A stretch of DNA of 64,000 nt from the NCBI GenBank assembly GCA_018222405.1, contig JAAFAI010000019.1:1-64000 (forward strand), in the 5' to 3' direction. The stretch comes from Gammaproteobacteria bacterium (lineage in GTDB: Bacteria; Pseudomonadota; Gammaproteobacteria; Enterobacterales; Alteromonadaceae). The notes under the pieces were generated by a model. It saw only the letters and a program-made list of their open reading frames with translations, did not search any database and had not been told where the DNA came from. Below are positions 35,277-45,566 of the stretch, in pieces. Both the position numbers and the translations under genes were made by a program. The first letter of the stretch is position 1; every line of letters starts with the position of its first letter.

Positions 35277-36132
35277 CGTTTGCCTCCGGTGCCTGCTCGT
35301 CAGGCTCAGAGGAGGTTTGCGGCCACAGTAATAACAGGTATTTGAGGCGATTTAAGCGAGCCTGTGGCGCAATGGTTACCTGCGCGAAGGGGCGTGATTC
35401 ATCACGAATCACCTGCGTCACTTCTGCCACCGGATAGCCTTCCGGAAACACCTCTCCCAGCCCGGAGGACACCAGTACGTCGCCTTCGCGGATATCGGCA
35501 CTATGTGCCACGTGAGTAAGATACAGTTCATCGATAGCGCCACTGCCTGAGGCTATAAAGCGGCTGTTATTGCGGATTGAGCGCACCGGGATGGAATGGG
35601 TTACATCACTGATCAACAGCACACGACTGTTAGTGGTGCCTACCTCCATCACCTGACCCACAATACCTCGTTCATCCAGAATCGACTGGCCCAGGTAGAC
35701 GCCGTCTATGGCGCCTTTGTTAATGACAATTTGCTGGCTGTAAGGGGTGTTATCCACCGCCATTAACTCTGCCACCATCTTACGCATATTCTGACGCACC
35801 GGCGCATCGAGCAAACGACGCAGCTCTTTGTTTTCCTGTTCAAGCGCCTCAAAGCGCTGCAGCTTCTCGTTTTGCAACAGCAGGCGATTGGTGAGCTGTT
35901 CGTTTTCTTCTATAAGAGCCTGTTGCGAAGTCAGGCGTTGGGCGCTGGCATTGAGCAGCTGCCCGGGCAAATTGGCAAGATACTGAACCGGGCTGACCAG
36001 GGAGTTCAAAAATACCCGGGTGGTCGAAAACGCGTCGAGCTTAAAATCGAGTACGATCAACATCACCGACATTGCCAAAGCTAATGCCAGCCGGATATTG
36101 AGTGAGGGACCACGGGTAAAAATTGTATCCAT
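35269..36132 (-). CDS. mreC: Rod shape-determining protein MreC
   Basis: A 287-residue bitopic protein: membrane helix about 15-32, periplasmic coiled coil (about 55-105, LIEENEQLTNRLLLQNEKLQ) and beta-barrel domains with VVINKGAIDGVYLGQSI and GVLVSSGLGEVFPEGYPV-like GDVLVSSGLGEVFP. It scaffolds the elongasome between MreB and PBP2. Start ATG 36132; a TTG 15 nt upstream is in frame but adds PSCI residues without support. A 10-bp hairpin lies just before its start. C-terminal tail acidic. Confidence 0.95.
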   Translation of the reverse strand: MDTIFTRGPSLNIRLALALAMSVMLIVLDFKLDAFSTTRVFLNSLVSPVQYLANLPGQLLNASAQRLTSQQALIEENEQLTNRLLLQNEKLQRFEALEQENKELRRLLDAPVRQNMRKMVAELMAVDNTPYSQQIVINKGAIDGVYLGQSILDERGIVGQVMEVGTTNSRVLLISDVTHSIPVRSIRNNSRFIASGSGAIDELYLTHVAHSADIREGDVLVSSGLGEVFPEGYPVAEVTQVIRDESRPFAQVTIAPQARLNRLKYLLLLWPQTSSEPDEQAPEANDD

Positions 36133-36140
36133 AATGCAAG

Positions 36141-36164
36141 AAGGCAACCTGAGAAGGTTGCCTT
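36141..36164 (-). promoter_or_regulatory. Hairpin in mreB-mreC intergenic region, next to mreC start
   Basis: A perfect 10-bp stem AAGGCAACCT / AGGTTGCCTT with a 4-nt loop, beginning 6 nt after the mreB stop and ending 8 nt before the mreC ATG. The only Shine-Dalgarno-like AGG for mreC lies inside the 3' arm. No T-run follows, so a translational-control or processing role fits better than termination. Confidence 0.6.
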
Positions 36165-36170
36165 GTCTAT

Positions 36171-37286
<1,116 letters not shown>

Positions 37287-37353
37287 TTAACAACTATCCG
37301 CACACTTTAACAATGGGGGCTATTTTGAGCAAGTAAACTCCCTGACTAAACCG

Positions 37354-37384
37354 AAAAAAACCAGGCATTGCCCTGATTTGCCTG
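37354..37384 (-). terminator. Intrinsic terminator of the MSHA operon
   Basis: Minus strand: CAGGCA ... TGCCTG stem around an 11-nt loop, followed by a GTTTTTTT tract. It lies 111 nt after the mshQ stop and before the mreB leader, separating the two transcription units. Confidence 0.8.
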
Positions 37385-37494
37385 TCGCTTTGACCATGGA
37401 GCATGCACAGCGTTCAACTATTATACAGGCTTTAACCTGGTGGCAGGTATTTATGCCTGTACAAGGTTACGGTGTTGCCCTGCCACTCGGTGGT

Positions 37495-40400
37495 TTAGTA
37501 GCCTTCCCGAATGTGTATGGTACGGTCGTTACCGCGGTAAATGCCAAAGAAGGCCTCACCGCTTGGTTTGTCATCGGTGTCGATATCACCGTCGCCATCC
37601 CAGTCGATGTTGAGATACCCGGCCCAGTCGGCTCCCGTTGCTGCAGGCTCCAGGGTTATTCTCACCGCACCACGCAGTGCTACGCCGTTCTGCATAGCAG
37701 GCCCCAGATTAATCATAGAGTCCGGACTTTTACCCGCGGATAACACGCCGGTGCTGCTAATGCCAGGAAGGTGACTGGTAATATCCTGTTCATCGTTACC
37801 TTCGGAAGCGCTGGCAATCGACACCTGCCCGCTGCTCTGCGATAAACTTAATGCAGTACAACTGTCCTGCACGTTTATCATCCAGTTACCGCTATCATAG
37901 TATTCAGTGACCAGCGGGGCCCTCAGGGTTTCGGTTTCCGGGCCAAAGGTATTTTCAATGCGTAACCGGCCATAGCGAAGATCAGTGCCCTGAATTGAGC
38001 CAAAACTGAATGCCTCACAACTGCCCGGATAAGCCGTTTGGTAACACACCCCATCGGCATCGGTAAGGAATGGCGCGGCAAATGTCATTGCGGCATCAGC
38101 GGTGAATGGTGAGCCATTGCCTGAGCCTGCCGACGGAGTGGCAATTTTACTGTAGCTAACCTGAGTATTGAGCACGGTGATCTTACCCTCGCCGTCGTAA
38201 TCAGTGTGGTCAGTAATCACTGGTATATCCCCCGCGTTCAGGATATTCAGTGCGCCGCTATAAGCTGAGTTATCAGCAAAACTGATGGCACTTAAACCGC
38301 TGCTATCCGGATTTAACTGCCACAGGCTGTCAGAATAATTGCGGGTCACCTGGCCCCTGGCATTATAGGCGGTTATTGATAACTCAGGTTCGCTGCCGGT
38401 AACAAAATCAAAGGGTTGGCCGATGTAAGTAAACTGACTGCTGCACTGGTCTTCAAATTGCGGGGTGGTGGAGGCGCTAACGTCAAAATACGCCGGGATG
38501 ATCCGCCCCGGCCCCACCTGATTGGCGCTGATAATATTACCCAGATAGTCAGCATCCTGCACATCCCAGGTATAAGAACCCACCTCGCTCACATAAGCCT
38601 GGGCAAAGCTCCAGTTACCGCTATTAAAAGCGGCGATGCTTACATCAGACCAGGCCTGACTGGCAGCACTGGTCACCGATTGTGAGGCTGCCACAAACAA
38701 CTGCGCCTCTGCCGCATTTACCGAAACCGGCGCAACCCTAAGCAGGCTCATCTGCATAGTACCAGGCTGATAACCGGGTAAAACACCATTGTTAGCCCCT
38801 CGGGCTGACATGGAAAGAGTAAACTCTGCGCCAGCGGTTTGCGGATAGGCCGCCGTAGCACCCAGCGAGATACTGGCTGGAATGCTGTCAAACTGCGCAC
38901 TGCCTGAGTCGATGGTGACGCCATTTACACTGGCTGTGGCAGAAAGTGCAACCCGACCCGCGTCGGCGTACGAGAAGCCACTCAGGCTGGTTTCGCCATC
39001 GGCATCAAAGTTCAGCGTTACACTGGCGGTATTCTGGCCGGTACCCGAGCCACTTACGGGTACACCAGCTAACGGCACTGAACACTGATCCGGTGAATAA
39101 CCGGTCCCGCCGTCGAGACAGTCATAGCTAAGCGAAACCGTCTGATTACCAGTGAGTAGCGCCTGACAAACGCCAGCGTTATCGCGCACTGCCCTGAGGC
39201 CAATGCGGCCCAGGTCGGCTTCGGCAATAATGTCTGGTAGTACTGAGGAATAAGGGGCTGCCGTATCGTAGAATTCAAAACCGGCATTCACAAAGTCGAT
39301 ATTACAGTCTGTTGTACATTCCGCGGGGGATTGCGGGGCGGAATCGGTATTCGCCGCGGTTACTGAAAGCGGGAAAGTGCCCGCTACAGATTGCTCTAAG
39401 GTAGTTGTTACAGAGCCGGAGAATGTTAGCGGCATCGACACCGACCAGTCACCATTGGGTAAATTCACACTTACCGGATCGGTCACCAGTTCCGAACAAC
39501 TGGCATTGGCACAGGCCTTAATGGTAACCGTGGCCGCACTGCAAGTGAGCGTTTGATCGGGATGAGTGATTTCGTAGTGATGCACACTTACACAGTCTAC
39601 CGTGCTGTTTAAATCCGCCCGGATAGCCTCACGGGACTGTTCGTAATCATACAGTCTGAAGTCGTCAATCTGTCCATTAGCCGAACTGGTCGTCATTTCG
39701 TACACGAAATAATTCGATGAGCTATCACCGATTTTTACCGACGAGACATTCGCCAGTGCCGAGCTGCTGAATGCCCAACTGCCGTACATGTACACCCGGC
39801 TGCCATTGACATACAAATTAACGTCTTCAGAGGCGACGTCCCAACTTAGTGCTATATGCACCCACTCATTAGCGGCATACCCCAGCGACTGCGACTTAAC
39901 CTGCATGTCACCGTCGTAGTAATCTTCCATACCAAAAGCCAGCTCACCGTTATGGGTTAACGACATAAAGAAGTACTTGCCGGCACTGCCATCACTGGCT
40001 TCACTGCGACTGGCGTCAAACAGCATACGATAGCCGCCGCCCATCCAGGCACTGTCGCTACGATACCAGAACGAGACCGTTCCCCGTGGCCCGATAGTGT
40101 TCAGGTCCAGGTTGCTATCCACTTCGTCACGCTGGTTATAACTGTTATTGTAAGGCACATCCAACGCCCGGCATGAAATGTCGTTAGCCGGTAACTGAGG
40201 CGTTACCAGTCCCACCGGCGTACCATTATTCCCCTCAGCAGATGAATCGATTACTGAGCCAGCGCCATCCCACGAGGCTTCCTCAAACTGATAATGCAAC
40301 TTAGCCACCGCCCCGGTACAGGAAATACAAGTGTAGTCAGATGCGGTGTAGAGCCCCTGCACATCTGCGGTGGACAGCTCACCATCGTAAATCCGTACAT

Positions 40401-42564
40401 CATCAATGTCCCCTAACATATGATAGACAAGCTCATTACTGTAAGACGCATTATTGCTGGAATTGGAGGCACTGGCACCAAGAATGATAGGTTCGCGGTT
40501 ATAGCGTAATGTAAGGCCATTAGCCGCATAGCTGCCAAGATAAACGCCATCCAGGTAAGCCCTGAGCCCAGCAGAACTCCACGTGTACACCAGGTGATAC
40601 CAACGCTCACGCTCCTCAACTTCCGGTAGCGAATATACATTATAGGTCGTTGACTGGGTTTCATGTTTAAACAGAAAGCGGCCTTCCTGATTCACATAAA
40701 TTGTAAGTTGTCCGCCATAATCGAGACCGGCTGAGTCCTTGGAGAATAGGGCCTGGAAAGACTCACCGTTACTATCCCGGTTGTGATCGAGATTAGCGAC
40801 TTTAAACCAGAGGGAAATAGAACCACTGCTTAATTCGTAGCTGCTGTGGTGAGGGATATTAATATGGTCGTTATAGCCATCGAAACCGACCGCCTGACAA
40901 AAACGCCCGTAATTCTCGGCCCGGGCGCCATCGACTGCCTGACCATTGATGCCGCCGACTACATCAACTACCTCGCCGGACGACCCGTTCAGGCTACACA
41001 CATCCATATTCCAGTGTGAAAGCAGCGTGGCATTTGAACTGCAACTGATACAGTTAGCTTCTGACTCAGCAAACAATAGCGCGACCTGCTCTTCCGACAA
41101 CTGGGAGTTGTACAGGCGCACATCATCCATGCGGCCCTGATAAAAATCACCAATATCAGAGTAGGAAGAATTGTTAACATCGTGCCGATTGGTATTAGCC
41201 GCTATCACCGTGGTGCGATTGTTATTCTGCCAGCCTGAGGTGTAACTGCTGTTCGAGCCCACCAGCACTTTATCTACGTAGACCTGCATGCCAGCGGCAC
41301 CCACACTGTAAACCACATGGTGCCACTGCCCCTCAGTGATCACCGGCGTAGAGTTTATCTGGTAGGTATTGTTGCCGGACTCCTGACTGACCTTAATTGC
41401 ACCTGTGGATGTAACCCATATGGTGAACTGGCCACTGTAGTTATTGATACTGTCTTTCGACAGCAGCGCCATGCCACCCGCCTGGGTACGATCAAAATTT
41501 ACGAAAGCCAGGTTATCGGTTTTCATCCAGAACGACACCGTACCAGCACTAACCTGGTAGCGACTATTATGTGGTAAGCGAATATGATCACCATCGCCCC
41601 TGAAATAAGCGGCCTGACATAGCTTACCATTGCTGTCGATACTCGGATCCTCAAAGGACTGGCCGTTGACTCCGGCAATGGCATCCACCACTTCGCCACT
41701 GGCGCCGGTTAAGGCGCAGGTATTCATTGTCCAGCGGGCGGTAGCCGTGGGCAGAAAAGCGGCCTGAGTACACAGGTTATCGGCGGCAAAGGTCGACACC
41801 CCATTCTGATCGTAAGTGACTTTAGCGCGGTCCTGCATAATCACATTTAACGCATTAACTGCACCGGTATGCTGCACATCGGTGTTATAGCTCGCCGACG
41901 CCACGGCATAAAAATAGCCTTTTACCTGAGAATACTGACCAAAAGTGATGTTCCCCTCGGAGTACATCAGCAGTTGGTCCGGATTACCGTTGGTATTAAC
42001 CCGGTTACTGATATTGGTGGAAAAGTCCCGGGTATATATCACCACTTTGGCGCCATTGGCCACCTGGAGCTGGGCATTTTGACCAAGGTTAAGCCTTTCT
42101 ATCCAGTACACCCCGCTTTGCAGCGTTAAAACGGCGTTAAAATTCACCGACAACGATTTAATTTTAAAGGTGTTATTGCTGGATACAGCGGTAAGACTCG
42201 ACCCATTGCCGAGGGTAATGTTTCGATAGCTGCCGGCACTTAACGTAGCAGAGGTATTATCCTGAATATAACGGTCGGTGGTTGAAGGCGAATATTGGTA
42301 AGCAGAAATGGCCATTCCTGCTGCACTGCTACCGCTTAACTGACAGGCGACGGTATCACAGCTACTGCCGCCGCTGTTATCCACCATACTGGCAAAACTA
42401 ATTTGCCCGTCACTGCCAACCAGCGAGGTTTGCGGCTGAAACTGAATGTAACCGGAAGAGGAATAGGACCCGGCCGGGTCGGGAAAAACACTGGAGCAGG
42501 TGGCAGCCGCCGCCAACATGGCAGGCAACCATAACAGTAGAATACAACAACGCAATACAGTCAC
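37495..42564 (-). CDS. mshQ: MSHA biogenesis protein MshQ, LamG-containing, very large
   Basis: A 1,689-residue exported protein with a signal peptide (LLLWLPAMLAAAATC) and an N-terminal beta-helix-like part (about 60-265). Three consecutive LamG/concanavalin-like domains (about 275-505, 510-745, 750-990) follow, each opening with a WxMxxC...GxVVD-type strand and ending DDVRLY or DDFRLY. A C-terminal DUF6701 region (about 990-1689) follows. MshQ is the last protein of MSHA loci and is probably a surface or pilus-tip adhesin-type factor. Cysteine-rich 'CISC' linkers separate the LamG units. Start GTG 42564 with AAAGGG upstream. Confidence 0.9.
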   Translation of the reverse strand: MTVLRCCILLLWLPAMLAAAATCSSVFPDPAGSYSSSGYIQFQPQTSLVGSDGQISFASMVDNSGGSSCDTVACQLSGSSAAGMAISAYQYSPSTTDRYIQDNTSATLSAGSYRNITLGNGSSLTAVSSNNTFKIKSLSVNFNAVLTLQSGVYWIERLNLGQNAQLQVANGAKVVIYTRDFSTNISNRVNTNGNPDQLLMYSEGNITFGQYSQVKGYFYAVASASYNTDVQHTGAVNALNVIMQDRAKVTYDQNGVSTFAADNLCTQAAFLPTATARWTMNTCALTGASGEVVDAIAGVNGQSFEDPSIDSNGKLCQAAYFRGDGDHIRLPHNSRYQVSAGTVSFWMKTDNLAFVNFDRTQAGGMALLSKDSINNYSGQFTIWVTSTGAIKVSQESGNNTYQINSTPVITEGQWHHVVYSVGAAGMQVYVDKVLVGSNSSYTSGWQNNNRTTVIAANTNRHDVNNSSYSDIGDFYQGRMDDVRLYNSQLSEEQVALLFAESEANCISCSSNATLLSHWNMDVCSLNGSSGEVVDVVGGINGQAVDGARAENYGRFCQAVGFDGYNDHINIPHHSSYELSSGSISLWFKVANLDHNRDSNGESFQALFSKDSAGLDYGGQLTIYVNQEGRFLFKHETQSTTYNVYSLPEVEERERWYHLVYTWSSAGLRAYLDGVYLGSYAANGLTLRYNREPIILGASASNSSNNASYSNELVYHMLGDIDDVRIYDGELSTADVQGLYTASDYTCISCTGAVAKLHYQFEEASWDGAGSVIDSSAEGNNGTPVGLVTPQLPANDISCRALDVPYNNSYNQRDEVDSNLDLNTIGPRGTVSFWYRSDSAWMGGGYRMLFDASRSEASDGSAGKYFFMSLTHNGELAFGMEDYYDGDMQVKSQSLGYAANEWVHIALSWDVASEDVNLYVNGSRVYMYGSWAFSSSALANVSSVKIGDSSSNYFVYEMTTSSANGQIDDFRLYDYEQSREAIRADLNSTVDCVSVHHYEITHPDQTLTCSAATVTIKACANASCSELVTDPVSVNLPNGDWSVSMPLTFSGSVTTTLEQSVAGTFPLSVTAANTDSAPQSPAECTTDCNIDFVNAGFEFYDTAAPYSSVLPDIIAEADLGRIGLRAVRDNAGVCQALLTGNQTVSLSYDCLDGGTGYSPDQCSVPLAGVPVSGSGTGQNTASVTLNFDADGETSLSGFSYADAGRVALSATASVNGVTIDSGSAQFDSIPASISLGATAAYPQTAGAEFTLSMSARGANNGVLPGYQPGTMQMSLLRVAPVSVNAAEAQLFVAASQSVTSAASQAWSDVSIAAFNSGNWSFAQAYVSEVGSYTWDVQDADYLGNIISANQVGPGRIIPAYFDVSASTTPQFEDQCSSQFTYIGQPFDFVTGSEPELSITAYNARGQVTRNYSDSLWQLNPDSSGLSAISFADNSAYSGALNILNAGDIPVITDHTDYDGEGKITVLNTQVSYSKIATPSAGSGNGSPFTADAAMTFAAPFLTDADGVCYQTAYPGSCEAFSFGSIQGTDLRYGRLRIENTFGPETETLRAPLVTEYYDSGNWMINVQDSCTALSLSQSSGQVSIASASEGNDEQDITSHLPGISSTGVLSAGKSPDSMINLGPAMQNGVALRGAVRITLEPAATGADWAGYLNIDWDGDGDIDTDDKPSGEAFFGIYRGNDRTIHIREGY

Positions 42565-42577
42565 TGCTTACCCTTTA

Positions 42578-43009
42578 TTAACGTTCTTCGAACGCATCCA
42601 GCTCAAAGGTCCGGCTGGCCCAAATATCATTCGCCCGGCAGATACCGGTACTCTCAAAGCGATAGTAATTATAATCGACATTTTGTTTTACCACCTGAGT
42701 GGTAGTGCAGGTTGCCTGATAACTGCAGTTTTCCAGCCCATCGCCGGTGCTGAAGGCGGCATTACTGGTAATAGTAGTACTGCAATTTGCCACCGGACTA
42801 TTTAATGGAAAAGCGGTGCTAAGTAATCGCTGTACGCCACTCTGAGCCGCCATTTTCGCTCTGGCGCCGAGCACCTCATACACCACCGACTGATTGGATG
42901 ACGATAGCAGATTAACCATAGTGATGCCCAGAAAGGCGAGTATGATTATTATGAACAGCGTCATCACCAACATACTCCCGCGCTGGCGTTTGTCAGGGAA
43001 TATTATCAA
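42578..43009 (-). CDS. mshP: MSHA minor pilin-like protein MshP
   Basis: A 143-residue protein of the PilX-like minor component family: short cytoplasmic RQRGSMLVMTLF start, hydrophobic helix (about 15-36), then a periplasmic part with four or more cysteines (CSTTITSNAAF...CSYQATC). It lacks a canonical GF*TLIE cleavage site but has a prepilin-like G-S-M boundary. TTG 43009 has AGGAG 7 nt upstream and gives an N terminus like known MshP; ATG 43042 lies deeper in mshO and lacks a site. Overlaps mshO by 17 nt. Confidence 0.85.
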   Translation of the reverse strand: MIIFPDKRQRGSMLVMTLFIIIILAFLGITMVNLLSSSNQSVVYEVLGARAKMAAQSGVQRLLSTAFPLNSPVANCSTTITSNAAFSTGDGLENCSYQATCTTTQVVKQNVDYNYYRFESTGICRANDIWASRTFELDAFEER

Positions 43010-43853
43010 TGTGGATCTCCTGCTGATAAGCAATCTGTTCATTATTGTCGATAAAGCGCAGGCGGATTTCGGCTATCGAATTACTCTGCAGACTGGTAGA
43101 AATAATCCGGAACGGGTCGTCCTCCTGCGGATTATTCACCGGATCAGCCGACAATACATTGGCCACATGCTCGGCGATAACCGGCAAACCGGGGAAAGCC
43201 CCTAACTGATTCACCAGTAGATCATTTTCATAGCGGATCAGGCGATTCTGATACACACAGTAACTCACGGCCCGGTCAATCAGATAAACCCGGGAAGCAG
43301 GCGATTCCTGCGCCAGTAACCCGGTTACCTCAAGCTGCACAATGTTATCACTGTCATCCAGTGTGGTGCAGTCGCCGTCACCATCATCGCTGCAACCGGA
43401 CACGGTAACCCGGTGGCCATTATTGGCATCAAACACATCCTCACTGCGGGTAGGATACACTACTGCAAAATTATCGCCGCCGGGCAGTTCATAGGGCACA
43501 TTGTTTATATCGTGCAGGGCAACCACGTCGATTTCGTAGGTGGCATCGCCGGCATCAGGCAAGTCGGTATACACCGTGGCCCAGTTAATCGGCACAAACT
43601 CCATGCAGTGATAACTGGTGTTACCGGTTATCCGAACGCTGTTAGGTAAGGCATTGCGCAGTTCCCGTTTAAGCCGTTCAATAGCAAAACGACTCTCGGA
43701 GAGGAGTTGCTCACGAGTACTGACATCAATATAGGTTTGCATGGAGCCGCGCACAAAACTGGCAATGCCAGCGCTCGCCACACCGAGGATGACAATAACG
43801 GTGACCAGTTCAATGAGGGTAAATCCGCGGTTGCGCCGGGTGGTGCTGATCAT
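42993..43853 (-). CDS. mshO: MSHA minor pilin MshO
   Basis: A 286-residue prepilin with the type IV cleavage motif RNRGFTLIELVTVIVIL (leader of about 11 residues) and a PilW-like body: STREQLLSESRFAIERLKRELRNALPNSVRI, then several beta strands. Minor pilins prime assembly. ATG 43853 overlaps the mshD stop (ATGA) and has GGTGG upstream; GTG 43862 is less likely. Confidence 0.92.
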   Translation of the reverse strand: MISTTRRNRGFTLIELVTVIVILGVASAGIASFVRGSMQTYIDVSTREQLLSESRFAIERLKRELRNALPNSVRITGNTSYHCMEFVPINWATVYTDLPDAGDATYEIDVVALHDINNVPYELPGGDNFAVVYPTRSEDVFDANNGHRVTVSGCSDDGDGDCTTLDDSDNIVQLEVTGLLAQESPASRVYLIDRAVSYCVYQNRLIRYENDLLVNQLGAFPGLPVIAEHVANVLSADPVNNPQEDDPFRIISTSLQSNSIAEIRLRFIDNNEQIAYQQEIHIDNIP

Positions 43854-44416
43854 ATGTTCCACCGGTAACTACTGAAGGTTATTGCTTCACCGCCGGGCGT
43901 AGTCACGGTGATGACTATCCGCTTTACATTGCCGATCACCGTGCCGCTGCCGCCGGCGTCGTCATTAACACCGTCTTCGTTATCATCATAGTAAACCTGA
44001 ACCGCGACAGAGAAACCGGTATACAGGCTCTCACCATTGTACAGCACCGGCAGGCCCTGAGCCGACAAAATGGTCGCTCCGGATTCACTCAGGCCGTGAT
44101 AATCATCGATATCATCGAACTGAGCGCGACTTTCCCCGGCATCGGGGCCAAGATTTCCCGAGGCCGTGCAGGGTATAGATTCATTGCAGCGCTCACTGGT
44201 GCTGCTGTTAGCCAGGTTGTTATCAAACGCCCGGGCATTAATTTCGCTCATCAGTGACTGCGCCAATTCGCTGGCCCGTACCTGCCAGATGGGTTCCACA
44301 CTGAGGCGCGACTGCGGACCGATCAAACCAATGATCACCATCATAATGATGGAAAAGACAGTAATACCAATAATCAGTTCAACCAGGGTAAACCCTTTTA
44401 CGGCTTTAGCAGGCAT
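43850..44416 (-). CDS. mshD: MSHA minor pilin MshD
   Basis: A 188-residue prepilin with cleavage motif VKGFTLVELIIGITVFSII and a globular domain containing two cysteines (CNESIPC) and a Gly/Asp-rich calcium-loop-like segment DDNEDGVNDDAGG. PilV-like. Start ATG 44416 overlaps the mshC stop by 11 nt and has GAGGG; upstream GTG/ATG in the same frame lie in mshC. Confidence 0.92.
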   Translation of the reverse strand: MPAKAVKGFTLVELIIGITVFSIIMMVIIGLIGPQSRLSVEPIWQVRASELAQSLMSEINARAFDNNLANSSTSERCNESIPCTASGNLGPDAGESRAQFDDIDDYHGLSESGATILSAQGLPVLYNGESLYTGFSVAVQVYYDDNEDGVNDDAGGSGTVIGNVKRIVITVTTPGGEAITFSSYRWNI

Positions 44417-44951
44417 GGATGTAGCCCTCGCTTTCAATACAAACATCCACGCTGGACTCACCGGTGATAGTCACCCTGCATGGCGATCCTGTTCCGCAGT
44501 TAGCAGCATTGTTCAGCGGCCTGCCCAGGGCATCAAAACCAATATAACTGAAGTTTATCAGTGCGCCATCGGCACTGGATAAGCTCAGTCCTTCATCGCT
44601 AAGTTCGGTGCCCACGGTGGCCAGAAACGCCGGCGCATCACTGGCTATGCCGCTGCCGCACGTAGCACTGCCGTTACCGGGTGCATAATCGAGCGCTGGC
44701 GGTCCGTATGCGCTACTGGCGCCGTACTGAAAGTTGAGCCGAAAGCAAAACCCGTCGCGGGTATCCTGCATGGCTCTGATTTGCATATTACGAAGGGCGG
44801 ACACGAGGCGGTCCTGATAGGCGTATTCAACATAGCCCTGGCGGCTTTGAAGTCGGGTGCCGGCCACAACGGCCAGCACGCCGATTAAGGTAATGACTGT
44901 GATTAACTCAACAAGACTAAAGCCATTTATTTTTAGCTTTTCTCGTTGCAT
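44406..44951 (-). CDS. mshC: MSHA minor pilin MshC
   Basis: A 181-residue prepilin with INGFSLVELITVITLIGVLAVVA (Phe/Glu motif and GF cleavage) and a C-terminal region with paired cysteines (CGTGSPC, SVDVCIESEGYIHAC). ATG 44951 chosen; TTG 44978 also in frame. It follows mshA by 20 nt. Confidence 0.9.
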   Translation of the reverse strand: MQREKLKINGFSLVELITVITLIGVLAVVAGTRLQSRQGYVEYAYQDRLVSALRNMQIRAMQDTRDGFCFRLNFQYGASSAYGPPALDYAPGNGSATCGSGIASDAPAFLATVGTELSDEGLSLSSADGALINFSYIGFDALGRPLNNAANCGTGSPCRVTITGESSVDVCIESEGYIHAC

Positions 44952-44971
44952 AGGTGCAGTCTGTAAAAGCT

Positions 44972-45496
44972 TTAGCAACCTTCACTTTGAACAATTACTG
45001 TAGGAGCAGCTCCCTCAGTACTGGGTTCAGTGTAAATAACCTGACACTGTTGAGCAGCTGTAGCTGAATAGGCTGTACCACTTGGAGTGATCGCAACTGA
45101 GCCTGCAGCCGGTGAGTCGGCGGTTAAAAGCCAATCAGTTGAGGTTCCGGTGGTAGCGATATTTAGCTCTGCCCATGCCGTCAACGATGCAACTGTCATA
45201 GTGTCGGCATCCGGATAACCAAAGGTAGTAGTTACACTTTGACCGTTAATTGATACAGATGGCGTAGTCGCAGGTGAAGCGCTCGCATCGTATTCAGTCT
45301 TTTGCTGACCTGCAATGGCCGATTTGGCATAGACAAGCTGTGAACCACCTTGTAACGCAGCTTTCACGCCTTCGAGGGTTGATGTACGAGCATCGCCCTG
45401 GAAGTCAATAAAACGCGGTGCGGCTGTTACGGCTAAAATGCCCAGGATCACGATCACAATGATCAGTTCAATTAATGTAAAACCACGCTGTTGCAT
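44972..45496 (-). CDS. mshA: MSHA major pilin MshA
   Basis: A 174-residue prepilin with leader MQQRG, the cleavage site RG-FTLIELIIVIVILGIL, VTAAPRFIDFQGDAR, and two C-terminal cysteines (QQCQVIYTEPSTEG and QSEGC) for the pilin disulphide loop. It is the main subunit of the mannose-sensitive haemagglutinin pilus, which mediates attachment and twitching/landing on surfaces and chitin. ATG 45496 has a strong GAGGGG. A hairpin lies between mshB and this gene, which may help raise its mRNA stability. Confidence 0.96.
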   Translation of the reverse strand: MQQRGFTLIELIIVIVILGILAVTAAPRFIDFQGDARTSTLEGVKAALQGGSQLVYAKSAIAGQQKTEYDASASPATTPSVSINGQSVTTTFGYPDADTMTVASLTAWAELNIATTGTSTDWLLTADSPAAGSVAITPSGTAYSATAAQQCQVIYTEPSTEGAAPTVIVQSEGC

Positions 45497-45546
45497 GTTA
45501 ATTCCCCTCAAAACAAGTTTTTCTATTATTCACTATTTTTCAACTG

Positions 45547-45566
45547 AGTACAGCGATTACTGTACT
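45547..45566 (-). promoter_or_regulatory. Hairpin between mshB and mshA
   Basis: A perfect 7-bp inverted repeat AGTACAG / CTGTACT with a 6-nt loop starts at the mshB stop codon and lies 50 nt before mshA. No T-run; a stabilising or processing stem-loop before the major pilin gene is plausible. Confidence 0.45.
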
